This document shows, piece by piece, positions 10,085-19,298 of a stretch of 64,000 nucleotides of DNA. Origin of the DNA: DASQFQ01 sp963811595. GTDB taxonomy: Bacteria > Actinomycetota > Thermoleophilia > Solirubrobacterales > Solirubrobacteraceae. Within the stretch, counting starts at the first letter, position 1. Each line of letters opens with the position of its first letter. The DNA lies in the NCBI GenBank assembly GCA_963811595.1, contig CAWERW010000004.1, forward strand, positions 62,001 through 126,000, given 5' to 3'. Both the position numbers and the translations under genes were made by a program. Under the pieces are notes generated by a model. The model searched no databases. It saw only the letters and a list, made by a program, of their open reading frames with translations, and had not been told where the DNA came from.

Positions 10085-10594
10085 CTATCGCTGCTTCAGC
10101 GCGCCGAACGCACCGGCGAAGAACACGAGCGGGTCGTAGCTGGGGGAGGTGTGCAGGGCGTCGACCCGTCCTACGACGATCCAGTGATCGCCGGCGGGGT
10201 GCTCGGCGACGATCGCGCACTCGAGCGAGGCGAGGGCGTCGGTGAGCAGCGGTACGCCGCCGCGTCCGGGCTCCCAGTCGAGGCCGGCGAATCGGTCCGC
10301 GCCGGGAGGGGTCGCGCGTCTTGCGAAGCGCTCGTGCCGGCGCCCCAGCACGTTGACGCCGAAGTGCCGAGACCGCCGCATGCGCGACCAGGTGAGCGAA
10401 CTGCGGGACGGGCAGAAGCAGACGAGGGGCGGTGCGAGCGAGACGGACGTGAGCGAGTTCACGATCAATCCCGTGGGTTCGGCGTCAGGCGCCGCCGTGA
10501 CGAACGCGACGCCGGTCGCGAACCTGGCGAGCGCGTCGCGCAACGAGCGCGCGTCGGGCGTCGCCGCGGCCGGGGTTGGTGCGGCGAGCGTCAT
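10085..10594 (-). CDS. Flavin reductase-like (FMN split-barrel) protein
   Basis: This 169-residue protein has the flavin reductase domain from about residue 15: LRDALARFATGVAFVTA, TGLIVNSLTSVSLAPPLVCFCP and the HFGVNVLG strand. Such enzymes supply reduced FMN or FAD to a partner monooxygenase. The ATG at 10594 lies within a few bases of the preceding acyl-CoA dehydrogenase-fold gene's stop, so it is read as the reductase half of a two-component monooxygenase. It is the last gene of a five-gene operon next to the tRNA array. Confidence 0.88.
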   Translation of the reverse strand: MTLAAPTPAAATPDARSLRDALARFATGVAFVTAAPDAEPTGLIVNSLTSVSLAPPLVCFCPSRSSLTWSRMRRSRHFGVNVLGRRHERFARRATPPGADRFAGLDWEPGRGGVPLLTDALASLECAIVAEHPAGDHWIVVGRVDALHTSPSYDPLVFFAGAFGALKQR

Positions 10595-10595
10595 C

Positions 10596-11813
10596 TCAGT
10601 GCAGCGATGTCTCTTCGCCGAGAGCGACGTGGGCGAGGTAGTCGTAGGCGCGGTTGGCGCCGAGCGGGTGCATGAAGGATCCGGCCTTGACGTCGCGGTA
10701 GGCGCGCGCAAGCGAGCTGCCGTTGAGGTAGCCGGCGCCGCCGGAGAGGGCCAGGGCACGCTCCACCGTGCGGGCAGCCGCTTCGTTGACGAATGCCTTC
10801 GCGGCCTGCGCCTCGGCGAACAGCGCGACGAGCTGCTCGGCGCTGCCGTCGGACGCGGGGTTGGCGGCGCGGTGCTCGTCGATCAGCCCGGCGGCGCGTG
10901 AGAGGACGCCGCGTGACGCGGCGAGGTCGACGGCGTTGTCGGCCACCTGCATGCGTGGGCGAGCATCTCCGTTGATGTGCGCGGCGATGCCGCGGCGGGC
11001 GATCGCGTCGGCCGACTCGGCGATGCCGAGCGAGGCCGCGGCGTGGAACAGCCCGGCCGCCAGGTTGCGCTCGATGTACGGCACCGGGTCGCCGGCTCGG
11101 AAGCCGCCGCGGATGCCGGACTCGGGCAGCGCGACGCCCTCGAGCGAGATCGAGTTGCTGCCGGAGGCGCGCATCCCGAGCGCGTCCCAGTCATCGTGCA
11201 CGACGACGCCGGGCGCGTCGGTGGGCACCATCGCGTAGGCGTAGCGTTCGATGTCCTCGCCGTCGGCATAGGTGACGGCGACGTAGAGGGCGGTGGCGGC
11301 GGGGGACATGGTGCAGAACGTCTTGCGGCCGTCGATCCGCCAGCCCGACTTGGTCCGGGTGGCGACGGTGCCCGGCCGCGTGAGGTCCTGGCCGCGCTCG
11401 CTGATGGCGGCGGCCAGCACGATCCCGTCGTGGGCGATCTGCTCGAGCGAAGCGGCGAAGCTGCGGGCGCGGCGCTCTGCGCCGGACGCGACCGCGATCT
11501 GGCGACGACGCTCCATGTTGTGCACGGCGACGAGGTGCATGTTCACGCCGATCGCGACGGAGGCATCGCCGCGTGCCAGGCGGCTTGAAGCCACGACGAG
11601 GTCGTGCGCGGAGGAGACGCCGAGCCCACCGAGCTCGACGGGGATGGGCGCTGCGAAGTAGCTGGCGGTCTTCAGCGCGTCGATCGCCTCGAAGGGGTAG
11701 GTACCGTCGCGGTCGTGCTCGGCTGCGCGGGCGACGAGCTCCTGGGCGAGCTCCTCGGCGATCGCCACCAGGCGGGCGCCCACGGCGGTGCGGGCTGTGA
11801 GTTCGATCGGCAT
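10596..11813 (-). CDS. Acyl-CoA dehydrogenase-fold flavin monooxygenase (DszC/HpaB-like)
   Basis: The 405-residue protein has the acyl-CoA dehydrogenase fold: helical N-terminus, middle beta domain (RIDGRKTFCTMSP, LGMRASGSNSISLEGV) and C-terminal helical domain (LALSGGAGYLNGSSLARAYRDVKAG). No catalytic glutamate typical of true acyl-CoA dehydrogenases was identified. Direct pairing with a flavin reductase points to a reduced-flavin monooxygenase such as the DszC or SfnB families. The substrate is unknown. Upstream genes encode OsmC and an ArsM-like methyltransferase, so an oxidised sulfur or metalloid compound, or a natural product, is possible. Confidence 0.85.
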   Translation of the reverse strand: MPIELTARTAVGARLVAIAEELAQELVARAAEHDRDGTYPFEAIDALKTASYFAAPIPVELGGLGVSSAHDLVVASSRLARGDASVAIGVNMHLVAVHNMERRRQIAVASGAERRARSFAASLEQIAHDGIVLAAAISERGQDLTRPGTVATRTKSGWRIDGRKTFCTMSPAATALYVAVTYADGEDIERYAYAMVPTDAPGVVVHDDWDALGMRASGSNSISLEGVALPESGIRGGFRAGDPVPYIERNLAAGLFHAAASLGIAESADAIARRGIAAHINGDARPRMQVADNAVDLAASRGVLSRAAGLIDEHRAANPASDGSAEQLVALFAEAQAAKAFVNEAAARTVERALALSGGAGYLNGSSLARAYRDVKAGSFMHPLGANRAYDYLAHVALGEETSLH

Positions 11814-11846
11814 GGCGCGATCTCCAATCCGTTCGTCATGCGCCCG

Positions 11847-11869
11847 TGGCCGGAGCGTGGCTCCGGCCA
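11847..11869. other. Hairpin between osmC-like and monooxygenase genes
   Basis: TGGCCGGAG and CTCCGGCCA form a perfect 9-bp stem with a 5-base loop inside an operon, between two minus-strand genes. It may tune expression or mRNA processing of the downstream pair. No T-run follows on either strand. Confidence 0.45.
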
Positions 11870-11885
11870 GGGGCTCATGCGACAG

Positions 11886-12455
11886 CTAGTCGGTCGTCAC
11901 CTGGACGGCGACGGGCACACCGTTGGTGACCATGTCGTAGACGGCCGAGCGGTTGCGGGCCCGCTCGACGACATCGCGGAGCTTCTCCTCCGGCGCGTCG
12001 CCCGTCACGCGGAACGAGACGCCGATGCGCTCGAAGCCGTTGCGGGGCTCGTCGTCGACGCCGAGCGCGCCGCGCACGTCCATGTCGCCGGTCAGGGTCG
12101 ACTCGACAGATGTGAGCTGCACCTTGCGCGCCGCGGCCACGTAGACGATCGAGGTGGTCAGGCAGGCGGCGAGGGCGTGCAGCAGGTACTCGGCCGGGTT
12201 GGCGCCGGTATCGCTGCCGAGCAGGATCGCCGGCTCGCCCGCGTCGATCGCAAACACCTCGCTGCGAGTGGTGTCCTCGCCGCCCGCCGCGTAGAAGTCC
12301 TTGATCGTCGAGCGGTTGTGGGCGCCGTCGATCCAGCGGTTGGTGGCGCGGAACTGGAACTTCGCCAGCTCCGGCTGAGCCTTGATCAGGTCCAGCGTGG
12401 CGAACATCTTCTCCGTGTCCACGCCGTTGCGGAACGTGTCCGTGATCACGGTCAC
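11886..12455 (-). CDS. OsmC family protein
   Basis: This 189-residue protein matches the OsmC/Ohr fold: N-terminal helical region, the strand LLGSDTGANPAEYLLHALAAC (with the conserved cysteine of the Cys pair), then the VESTLTGDMDV and IGVSFRVTGDAPEEKL segments. OsmC proteins reduce organic hydroperoxides through two cysteines. Only one cysteine, in HALAACLT, is clear here, so peroxidase activity is not certain. It lies between the methyltransferase and monooxygenase genes of the operon. Confidence 0.85.
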   Translation of the reverse strand: MTVITDTFRNGVDTEKMFATLDLIKAQPELAKFQFRATNRWIDGAHNRSTIKDFYAAGGEDTTRSEVFAIDAGEPAILLGSDTGANPAEYLLHALAACLTTSIVYVAAARKVQLTSVESTLTGDMDVRGALGVDDEPRNGFERIGVSFRVTGDAPEEKLRDVVERARNRSAVYDMVTNGVPVAVQVTTD

Positions 12456-12473
12456 TTTGAGACCTCCTCGGTG

Positions 12474-13313
12474 CTAGTGGGGCGGGGTTGTGGCAACCAG
12501 CGAGATGCTCTCGACCGCGTAGGTGCTGCAGGCGTTGAGTGCCCGCTCGGAGATGAAGCGGTAGTCGTTCTTGCGTACTGCGCGCACGTGTAGGCCTTGC
12601 GCCTCGATCGCCTCCAGGTAGTCGCGGCGGGGGATCGCCCCGGCGATGCAGGCGGCCCACAGCTCGACGTTGCGTCGCGTGCGCTCCTTGAGCGGGCGGC
12701 CGCTGACAATGTCGGCGATCGCGAGCCTCCCGCCGGGCCTGAGGACCCGTGCCGCCTCGGCGAAGACGCGGCCCTTGGCTGGCGAAAGGTTGATGACCCC
12801 GTTGGAGAGCACTGCGTCGAAGCTCGCGTCGTCGAACGGGAGCTCCTCGATGTGAGCCTCCACGAATCGGACCTGCGAGAACGCCTCGCGGTCTCGAAGC
12901 CGCGCAGCCTTGTCGAGCTGTTCGTCGGTGATGTCCACCCCCACGACGTGACCCGACTCGCCAACCAGCATCGCCGCGCAGAAGACGTCGGTACCGGATC
13001 CCGAGCCGAGGTCGAGCACCGCTTGACCGGGTTGGAGCGCGGCGAGGTCGAGGTGATGCCCCACTCCCGCGAACGACGCCAGCGCCTCGGCCGGGATCGC
13101 GTCCAGGAGCTCGCCGGCGTAGCCGAGGCGCTCGGCCAGGTTCCTGCCCACCTCGAAGTGGAGCTCCGTCTCCTCCCCGCGGGCGACATGGCGGTACATC
13201 TCCTTGACCTCCGCCGCCAATCGCTCGCCGTCGACCAACGAGCGCGCGTCGAGCTGCGGCAAAGCTTCCCTCGGGCGCATCCCATCAGCCGTGGGGCCAA
13301 TCTTGAAACTCAT
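12474..13313 (-). CDS. ArsM-like class I SAM methyltransferase lacking a key cysteine
   Basis: The 279-residue enzyme has the SAM site VLDLGSGSGTDVF and the post-motif SNGVINLSP, then VLRPGGRLAIADIV and WAACIAGAI. The layout follows arsenite methyltransferases (ArsM). However, the canonical SNC(V/I)NL cysteine is glycine here, so As(III) binding by the usual cysteine set is doubtful. The ATG at 13313 is preceded by AGGAGG at ideal spacing, ruling out the start 11 codons upstream. It is the first enzyme gene after the SARP regulator. Confidence 0.85.
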   Translation of the reverse strand: MSFKIGPTADGMRPREALPQLDARSLVDGERLAAEVKEMYRHVARGEETELHFEVGRNLAERLGYAGELLDAIPAEALASFAGVGHHLDLAALQPGQAVLDLGSGSGTDVFCAAMLVGESGHVVGVDITDEQLDKAARLRDREAFSQVRFVEAHIEELPFDDASFDAVLSNGVINLSPAKGRVFAEAARVLRPGGRLAIADIVSGRPLKERTRRNVELWAACIAGAIPRRDYLEAIEAQGLHVRAVRKNDYRFISERALNACSTYAVESISLVATTPPH

Positions 13314-13373
13314 CGGTACCTCCTGGTGGCAATGCCGAGACTCCACCAGCGCGCCGTGTGACGGCGCGTGTGA

Positions 13374-15167
13374 TCACACGGCAGCAGCGAGCTTGGCGTG
13401 CAGCGCCGGGTTGTCGATCGCCTCGCCGAGGAGGCGGGCGGACTCGACACCGCTGGGATCGCCGAGCCTCGCGCGGTGCAGCGCGGCGCGTACCACGAGC
13501 TCGCGCATGTCCCCGCGGGCGGCGAGCCGCTCGAGCCGGGCCACGCACTCGCTGGCATCGGGCGCGGCATCGGCGATTGCGACATCGGCGAGCGCCTCCA
13601 GGCAGTAGGCGTGCATCCAGACGTACGGATCGGCGAACCGCACCGCGCGGACCGCGGCGTCGCGCAGCCACGCCAACGCGGAGGGGCGCTCGCCCGCCGC
13701 CTCGTGCACGAGGCCCCTCGCGCGCGCGGCAATCGCCTCCCAACAAGGGTCGCCGATGCGACAACCAAGCGCAAAGGCGTGATCGAGTAGCGCGATAGCG
13801 CGATCGGGGTCGCCCTGCCGCAGCGCGACCTCGGCCCTCAGCGCTTCCGGGAATGGCTGGAACGCCACCCAGCCGTCCTCGCGTACGAGCGCGAGCGAGT
13901 CATCGAGCATCTCGACCGCCTCCTCCCACTGGTCGCGTAAGAGCAGCGCACGGCCGAGGATCGCCAGCGACCACGCCGCCTGGCGGACGTCGCCGCAGCG
14001 GCGCGCACTCGCGATCGACTCCCAGAGCAGACCGATCGCCGCCTCGTAGTGCGCCCGGTCAGACAGCGCCTTTCCGCGCACACCGAGCACGGCCGCACGC
14101 TCCTTGTCGTCCGCCGCGAGCGTGCCGGCCCGTGCCAGCCACCTGCCCGCCGATACCCCGCGACTCGCCTGTGCCCACACGAAGCCGATCTCGCGGCAGA
14201 CCTTGCACTCGACCTCGCGGTCGCCGGCCGCCTCGGCGAGCGCGAGCGCCTCGTGCAGCACCGCCGCGCCCTCCTCGTCACCGCCTCGAACGGAATGCAC
14301 CAGCGCAGCCCCCAGCGCCCCCAGTCCGCGCGCGAGCAGCGCCGGGTCGCCAACGCCCCGCGCCTCGGCACAGGCCTGCCTCAGACATGCCACTCCCGGT
14401 TCGACCGCGCCAGCAGCCACGGCCGCGCGCCCCGCGTCGAGCTGCCCCACAGCGGCCGCCCGATCGCCGCGTCCCGGAGCGCTCTGCGCGCCGTGCTCGT
14501 CGGCCGCCCGGCGCACCCCCGGATCGGGCGCGCGCCCCAACTCGCGGCGAAACAGCACCTCGCAGGCGTCGGCATGATCGCGCGCAGCAGCGACCTCGCC
14601 CGCCCTCGCGAGGCAGCGCACCAGCAACTCGTGGGCACCATCATCGAATCTGTTCAGCGCGAGCGCCCGAGACGCCAGCGCCGCACCGTCAAGCGGAACA
14701 CTGGCCGCTAACGCACCCAGCGCCGCATCCCTCAAGACGGCCTCGCAGACGCCCGCAAAGCGCCGGCGCTCCACCAGCAGCCACGCGTCGAACTCCGCGC
14801 CGGCGCCGGGATCGACCCCCTCCAGCAACTCGCCGCGAACGAGCTCGGGATCCGGCTCGCCGGAAGCCAGCGTAAGCACGTCCACCACAGCCCCCGCCGG
14901 CAACCCCAGCGCCACAGGATCCCCGTGCATCGCGCCGGGAACCCCTAGCGCGCGACGCAGCTGCGCCAACGTCCAGCGCAGGGCACCGCGCGGATCATCG
15001 GCATCGCCGAAGACCAGCCCCGCCAGCCGCGTGCGCGCCACCGGTCGCTCCGCCAGCACCACGTACGCCAGCACGGCCCACGCCTTATGACCGCGCGGCG
15101 GCGCGACAATCGCTCCGTCGCGCTCGATCTCCGGCGGTCCCAGCAAGCGGATCACGTGCGCCGACAC
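13374..15167 (-). CDS. SARP-type (BTAD) transcriptional regulator with TPR repeats
   Basis: The 597-residue protein begins with an OmpR-like winged helix (IRLLGPPEIERDG, LRWTLAQLRRALG), followed by a bacterial transcriptional activation domain (about 95-245) and a long helical TPR region to the C-terminus. No NB-ARC ATPase is present, unlike the larger AfsR-type protein further on. SARPs bind direct repeats near the -35 of their targets, often metabolite clusters. As first gene of the operon it probably activates the methyltransferase-OsmC-monooxygenase-reductase genes. Confidence 0.88.
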   Translation of the reverse strand: MSAHVIRLLGPPEIERDGAIVAPPRGHKAWAVLAYVVLAERPVARTRLAGLVFGDADDPRGALRWTLAQLRRALGVPGAMHGDPVALGLPAGAVVDVLTLASGEPDPELVRGELLEGVDPGAGAEFDAWLLVERRRFAGVCEAVLRDAALGALAASVPLDGAALASRALALNRFDDGAHELLVRCLARAGEVAAARDHADACEVLFRRELGRAPDPGVRRAADEHGAQSAPGRGDRAAAVGQLDAGRAAVAAGAVEPGVACLRQACAEARGVGDPALLARGLGALGAALVHSVRGGDEEGAAVLHEALALAEAAGDREVECKVCREIGFVWAQASRGVSAGRWLARAGTLAADDKERAAVLGVRGKALSDRAHYEAAIGLLWESIASARRCGDVRQAAWSLAILGRALLLRDQWEEAVEMLDDSLALVREDGWVAFQPFPEALRAEVALRQGDPDRAIALLDHAFALGCRIGDPCWEAIAARARGLVHEAAGERPSALAWLRDAAVRAVRFADPYVWMHAYCLEALADVAIADAAPDASECVARLERLAARGDMRELVVRAALHRARLGDPSGVESARLLGEAIDNPALHAKLAAAV

Positions 15168-15489
15168 GACACGACGATCGTAAACCGCCCTGCCCTACGC
15201 AGCCTAAGACGACGCTCAACCTGGACCACCCCCCGAGTGCACGGCGGCCCTGGCTCCCCGTCCATACATGCGGAACGGTGCCGCCTGCTGCCGCCCGGTC
15301 CTGGCGGGGCGCCCGCTCTGCCGGCACACGCTCGCCAAGGACGAGATGCGAGCGTCCTCGCACATCGCAAGCTCGCTGTCGCAATGCGCTGAGCGACGCG
15401 GGCGTCGCGCGCCATCTCGCGCAGGAGCTTCTGCGGATGTGTCCCCTCTCGTGTCCCCCGCCCCCGTTTGCGGCTCTGTAGAGCCAAGA
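15168..15489. other. Promoter side of SARP operon and right end of first integrated segment
   Basis: No convincing gene is seen. The left part should hold the SARP operon promoter. Near 15440-15489 a TGTCCCC...GTCCCCC block and GAGCCAA precede the tRNA fragment. A similar arrangement precedes the 19958 copy (TGTCCCC...GTCCCCC, then GAGCCAA), so this looks like the conserved right end of an integrated element. Confidence 0.45.
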
Positions 15490-15540
15490 AGCAGCGGAAT
15501 CATAATCCGCGTGTCGGGGGTTCGAGTCCCTCCTCCGGCA
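15490..15540 (+). repeat. tRNA-Met 3' fragment, attachment-site copy 2
   Basis: The block from the anticodon stem to the discriminator base (GCGGAATCATAATCCGC through CTCCGGCA) is identical to the 3' part of the intact tRNA-Met at 9722-9772. The acceptor 5' strand and D-arm are missing, so it cannot be a functional tRNA. Such truncated 3' copies are what tyrosine integrases leave as attR when they insert into a tRNA gene. Confidence 0.9.
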
Positions 15541-15913
15541 TGAGAAGTGCCTGCAAATCGGCATCTTCTGAGCCGGAGGGACACGCGGAATGCATTCCGC
15601 ACGCCCAGGCTTCGGAGCGTCGAATTCGGCTCTGTGCCGTGAGCGTTTGCTCCGGGGGCGCGCATTAATGTCCCCTCCGCATGTCCCCCCGGACGCGGGC
15701 AGCTCCGCTTCCCCCGGTGGTGCTCGTGTCGCCTCGGAACGAAGTGACTCGGGCACGCTGCCGACGCGTTTCGCGCTGGTGCGGCAGTGGCGTGCCCCGC
15801 CCATCGCGACGTCGCGCAGCCAGCACCTCCTGCGCGATCTCACCAGTCTCGGCCCGCTAGGCGAGGACCATCAGTCAACCAGCCGCAGGACGCGCGCCTT
15901 GGTCAGGCGGCGG
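15541..15913. other. Left flank of second integrated segment, with palindrome and integrase tail remnant
   Basis: The sequence after the tRNA fragment (GAGAAGTGCCTGCAAATCGG) matches the flank of the intact tRNA. A perfect 16-bp palindrome GCGGAATGCATTCCGC lies at 15585-15600, 45 bases after the tRNA end. TGTCCCC...TGTCCCCCC near 15670-15690 gives a Gly-Asp tail on the minus strand. No intact gene is seen before the AfsR-type gene ends. Confidence 0.6.
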
Positions 15914-18913
15914 TCACGTCGGAGAAGCTTCGTGTGCCGACAGCGCGCGCTGTTCGTTCAACGCGTAGGCGATTGCGTCCTCGAAGCTCAGCTGAGCGCC
16001 TTCGCGGACGGCGTTGTCCCATGTCTCGGCTCCGCGGCGCGTTCGGGCGGTTGTGAAGAAATCCGCCTCGAGCCTCGCTTCGATGTCGTCCTGCTGCTGG
16101 CCGTAGCCGTGCGCTGCCGCGGCGCCTCTGAGGCGCGCGGCGTGGCCGAGGTCGCCGTCGACGACGGCGACGGCCGCAAGGCCGAGGAGACCTTCGGAGG
16201 CGATCGGCAGAGCACTGAGCCGGCGGCAGAGCTCGAGTTCCTCTCGGAAGGCCTCGCGGGCGGCGTCCGTGTCGCCGGTCAGAAGGGCGGCCAGCCCGGT
16301 ATTGCCACGCAGGATCATCCAGGGGCCCGGGTTGCCGACGTCGCGCAGGATCGGCGCTGCGCGTTCGGCGAACGCTCTCGCGTCGCGGTCGGCACCGAGG
16401 GCCAGCGCGCCGTAGGCGGCGTCGCTGAACAGCTGGCCGAGTCTGACCACGTTGCCGACGTGCTCCAGCTGCACGGCGGCTCGGTCGACGCGTTCGCGCA
16501 ACTCTGGGAGTGTGGCGGCGGCGCTCGCCTTGGCTCTCAACGACTCGGCGATCTCCCATTCGTCTTCGGCCGCCGTCGCGCATCGCAGCGCCTCGTCGGC
16601 GACCGAATCCGCGGCGTCGTACCGGCCGGAGATCGTCCACCACGCCGAGCATCCGTGCAGGACCCTGGCGAGCACGAGCGGATCGCCGAGAGCGCGGACA
16701 ACGGCTTCAGCCTCAGCAAGGGCCGTGGACCCCTCGGCGCCGCGGCCGCACCATCGCAGGTAGAAGGCCTTGGCCATGAGCGTGCGGCCATGCTCCGCCG
16801 GGTGGTTCCCGGCGCCGGGCAGGGCCAACGCCCGGTCGATCCAGTCGACCGCGTCCCTGGCGTAGTGCTCTCGTTGGTCCCAATACGGGCAGAGCGCTGC
16901 GACCATCGCCAGCGCCAGTCCGGCATCCGGCTGGCCGACCGCCCACCGCAGGGCGGCGTCGAAGTTGTGAATCTCCACGTCGAGACGCCTGAGGTGCTCC
17001 TTGCCGCCCGCCCGCATCAGCAGCTGCTCGGTCCCGTGGCGCTCGGCGACGGCCAGGAAGTGCCGGTAGTGGCGCTCGCGGACGGCTTCGCGGTCGTGGG
17101 CTACCGCGAAGCGCTCGGCCGCGTAGGCGCGAACGGTCTCGAGCATCTGCAGCCTGGTGGCCGGGTGCGACTGCCGTCGGCGTACGAGCAGGCTCTTTCC
17201 GACGAGGTGATCGAGCGTGTCGAGGTCAGCGTCGGTGACCGCCTGGGCCGCGTCGATCGTCGCGCCGCCCGCGAACGCGGCGAAGCGCACGAAACACGCC
17301 TGCTCGCCGTCGCTCAGCAACTCGTAGCTCCAGTCCACGGTCGCGCGCAGCGTGTGGTGGCGCGCAGGCGCATCGCGGGCGGCGGCGCCGGGAGCGCCGA
17401 GTGCCACGTCCAGACGCTCGGCGATCTCGACGGGCGACATCAGCACGCAGCGGGCGGCGGCGAGCTCGATCGCCAGCGGCAGCCCGTCGACACGCCGGCA
17501 GATCTCGCCGACCGCCGCAGCGTTGTCGTCGCTGAGATCGAACGCGGGATCGTGGGCTCGTGCCCGCTCGACGAACAGCGTGAAAGCGTCCTCCGTGTTC
17601 TCGGGCGTTGCGAGTTCGCGCAGCGAGAGTGGCGGGACGGGATAGCGCTCTTCGGCGCGCAGCGCGAGCGGCTCGCGGCTCGTGGCGAGCACCGTCAGTG
17701 CGGGACAGGCGCCCAGCAGCGCGCCGATGAACGGCGCGGCGGCGAGCACATGCTCGAAATTGTCAGCGACGAGCAGCAGACGTCTGGCGGCAAGGAACCG
17801 CTCAGCCGCCTCGTTGGGCGTCTCGCCGGCGAGCAGAGTGATCCCGAGCGCGCTCACGACAGCCGCGGGCACCTCCTCAGGCCGTTGCAGCGCGGCGAGC
17901 GACACGAAGCACGCACCGTCGGCGAAGCCCGCCCGAACGGCACGAGCAGACTCGAGCGCGAGCCGGGTCTTCCCCACGCCGCCCGGTCCCGTTAGCGTCA
18001 AGAGCCGGACCGATGCGGTGGCCAGTCGCTCGTTGATCGCCGCGAGCTGCTGCTCGCGAGCGATGGTGCGATTCGGAGGCGCCGGCAACATGCTGTCGCG
18101 GCGCATGTCCGGCGATGCCCGTGGGTCGTGACGCTCGTTGGACGGTGTCCCACCCGTGGCGGGTGCGGAATCGAGTGTGGGGTCGTGGGCGAGGATCGCC
18201 TCGTGCAGGTCATGGAGCTCGGTGCCCGGCTCGATCCCGAGCTGGTCGATCAGCACACCTCGCGCGTGCCGGTAGGCCTCGAGCGCGTCGGCTTGCCGGC
18301 CGCTGCGATAGAGCGCGAGCATCAGCTGCGCGTGCAGCCGCTCACGCCAGGGGTGCTGGGACGTGAGTTGCTGCACCTCGCCGATGAGTTCGGCGTGGCG
18401 CCCGGCGGCCAGATCGGCGCCGATCCGGACCTCGACGGCGGCGTGGTGCTGCTCTTGTAAGCGGGCGATCTCGGCCGGCGCGAACGGTACGGAGGACAAC
18501 TCGGCCAATGGCGGCCCACGCCAGAGCTCGAGCGCCTCGCGCAGTGTCGCCGCAGCGTCCTCCGCCCGGCCGGCCGCGAGCGCCTCACGGCCGTCGGCGA
18601 CCAGCCGCTCGAAGCGATCGGCGTCGAGCTCGCCACGACGGACGCGGAGGCGGTAGCCGGCTGGTGTGGTGACGAGGACATCCGGGTCGCCGAGCGCCTT
18701 GCGCAGCCGTGCGACGTAGACCTGAACCGTCTTGACCGCGCTGGGCGGCGCATCCTCTCCCCACAGCCCGACGGCGAGGCGTTCCGCGCTCACCGGCTCG
18801 TTGGCGTGCAACGCGAGCACCGCGAGCACCGCGCGCGGTCGGGCACCGCCGAGCGGTACCGCACGGCCGTCGGCGCGTACTTCGAGCGGCCCGAGGAGCC
18901 CGAAATCGAACAC
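15914..18913 (-). CDS. AfsR/SARP family regulator with BTAD, NB-ARC ATPase and TPR domains
   Basis: This 999-residue protein has an OmpR-like DNA-binding domain (FGLLGPLEVRADGRA at the start) and a BTAD domain to about residue 250. An NB-ARC ATPase follows with Walker A GPGGVGKT near 310, then LLLVADNFEHVL, ATSREPL and GLPLAIELAAAR. The C-terminus is a long helical repeat region. AfsR-like proteins control secondary metabolism under phosphorylation or nucleotide control. Start is GTG. No biosynthetic operon lies beside it in this segment, so its targets are unknown. Confidence 0.9.
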   Translation of the reverse strand: MFDFGLLGPLEVRADGRAVPLGGARPRAVLAVLALHANEPVSAERLAVGLWGEDAPPSAVKTVQVYVARLRKALGDPDVLVTTPAGYRLRVRRGELDADRFERLVADGREALAAGRAEDAAATLREALELWRGPPLAELSSVPFAPAEIARLQEQHHAAVEVRIGADLAAGRHAELIGEVQQLTSQHPWRERLHAQLMLALYRSGRQADALEAYRHARGVLIDQLGIEPGTELHDLHEAILAHDPTLDSAPATGGTPSNERHDPRASPDMRRDSMLPAPPNRTIAREQQLAAINERLATASVRLLTLTGPGGVGKTRLALESARAVRAGFADGACFVSLAALQRPEEVPAAVVSALGITLLAGETPNEAAERFLAARRLLLVADNFEHVLAAAPFIGALLGACPALTVLATSREPLALRAEERYPVPPLSLRELATPENTEDAFTLFVERARAHDPAFDLSDDNAAAVGEICRRVDGLPLAIELAAARCVLMSPVEIAERLDVALGAPGAAARDAPARHHTLRATVDWSYELLSDGEQACFVRFAAFAGGATIDAAQAVTDADLDTLDHLVGKSLLVRRRQSHPATRLQMLETVRAYAAERFAVAHDREAVRERHYRHFLAVAERHGTEQLLMRAGGKEHLRRLDVEIHNFDAALRWAVGQPDAGLALAMVAALCPYWDQREHYARDAVDWIDRALALPGAGNHPAEHGRTLMAKAFYLRWCGRGAEGSTALAEAEAVVRALGDPLVLARVLHGCSAWWTISGRYDAADSVADEALRCATAAEDEWEIAESLRAKASAAATLPELRERVDRAAVQLEHVGNVVRLGQLFSDAAYGALALGADRDARAFAERAAPILRDVGNPGPWMILRGNTGLAALLTGDTDAAREAFREELELCRRLSALPIASEGLLGLAAVAVVDGDLGHAARLRGAAAAHGYGQQQDDIEARLEADFFTTARTRRGAETWDNAVREGAQLSFEDAIAYALNEQRALSAHEASPT

Positions 18914-18985
18914 TGCCAGGCGACGTTACCCGGCCCGTGAGACCGCGTGTCCAGGGCGTCGGCGCCCTGACGCGCGGCGAGCTGA

Positions 18986-19114
18986 TCACCAGGCACGGTC
19001 CGCGAGGAGGTCGGCGGCCGGGACCGGGAGCTCGCGGACGATGGGCAGGCAGTACGCGTGGGCGGAGAGCGCGTCGGTGCGCTGAGCGGGCTGGGTGATC
19101 TGGGCGACGGTCAT
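18986..19114 (-). CDS. Possible 42-residue small protein upstream of the AfsR-type gene
   Basis: A short reading frame starts at ATG with AGGAG about ten bases upstream, begins MTVAQITQPAQRTD and ends DLLADRAW. It lies between the AfsR-type gene and the divergent small exported protein. The single cysteine and mixed composition are compatible with a real peptide, but there is no recognised family. It could be a leader or regulatory peptide of the regulator gene, or a chance frame. Confidence 0.35.
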   Translation of the reverse strand: MTVAQITQPAQRTDALSAHAYCLPIVRELPVPAADLLADRAW

Positions 19115-19298
19115 GTCGGGCGGGCTCCTGGCGGCGGTTGGACAGGGCGACTGCCGCCACCGTCGCGGGCTGCGCTTGCTGCCGGCTTGCCCGCTGGCAG
19201 CAGCCGCGTTGCTGCCGAACTGAAGCTGGCCAGTAACCAAGGGGCGGGAGCGTGGCGATCGCCGACACGGCACCCGTCCACCACACAGGAGCCCCGTC

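Noticed and set aside
15590..17995. Plus-strand open frame of 801 codons opposite the AfsR-type gene
   Set aside because: Mirror frame; the minus-strand protein has complete recognised domains.
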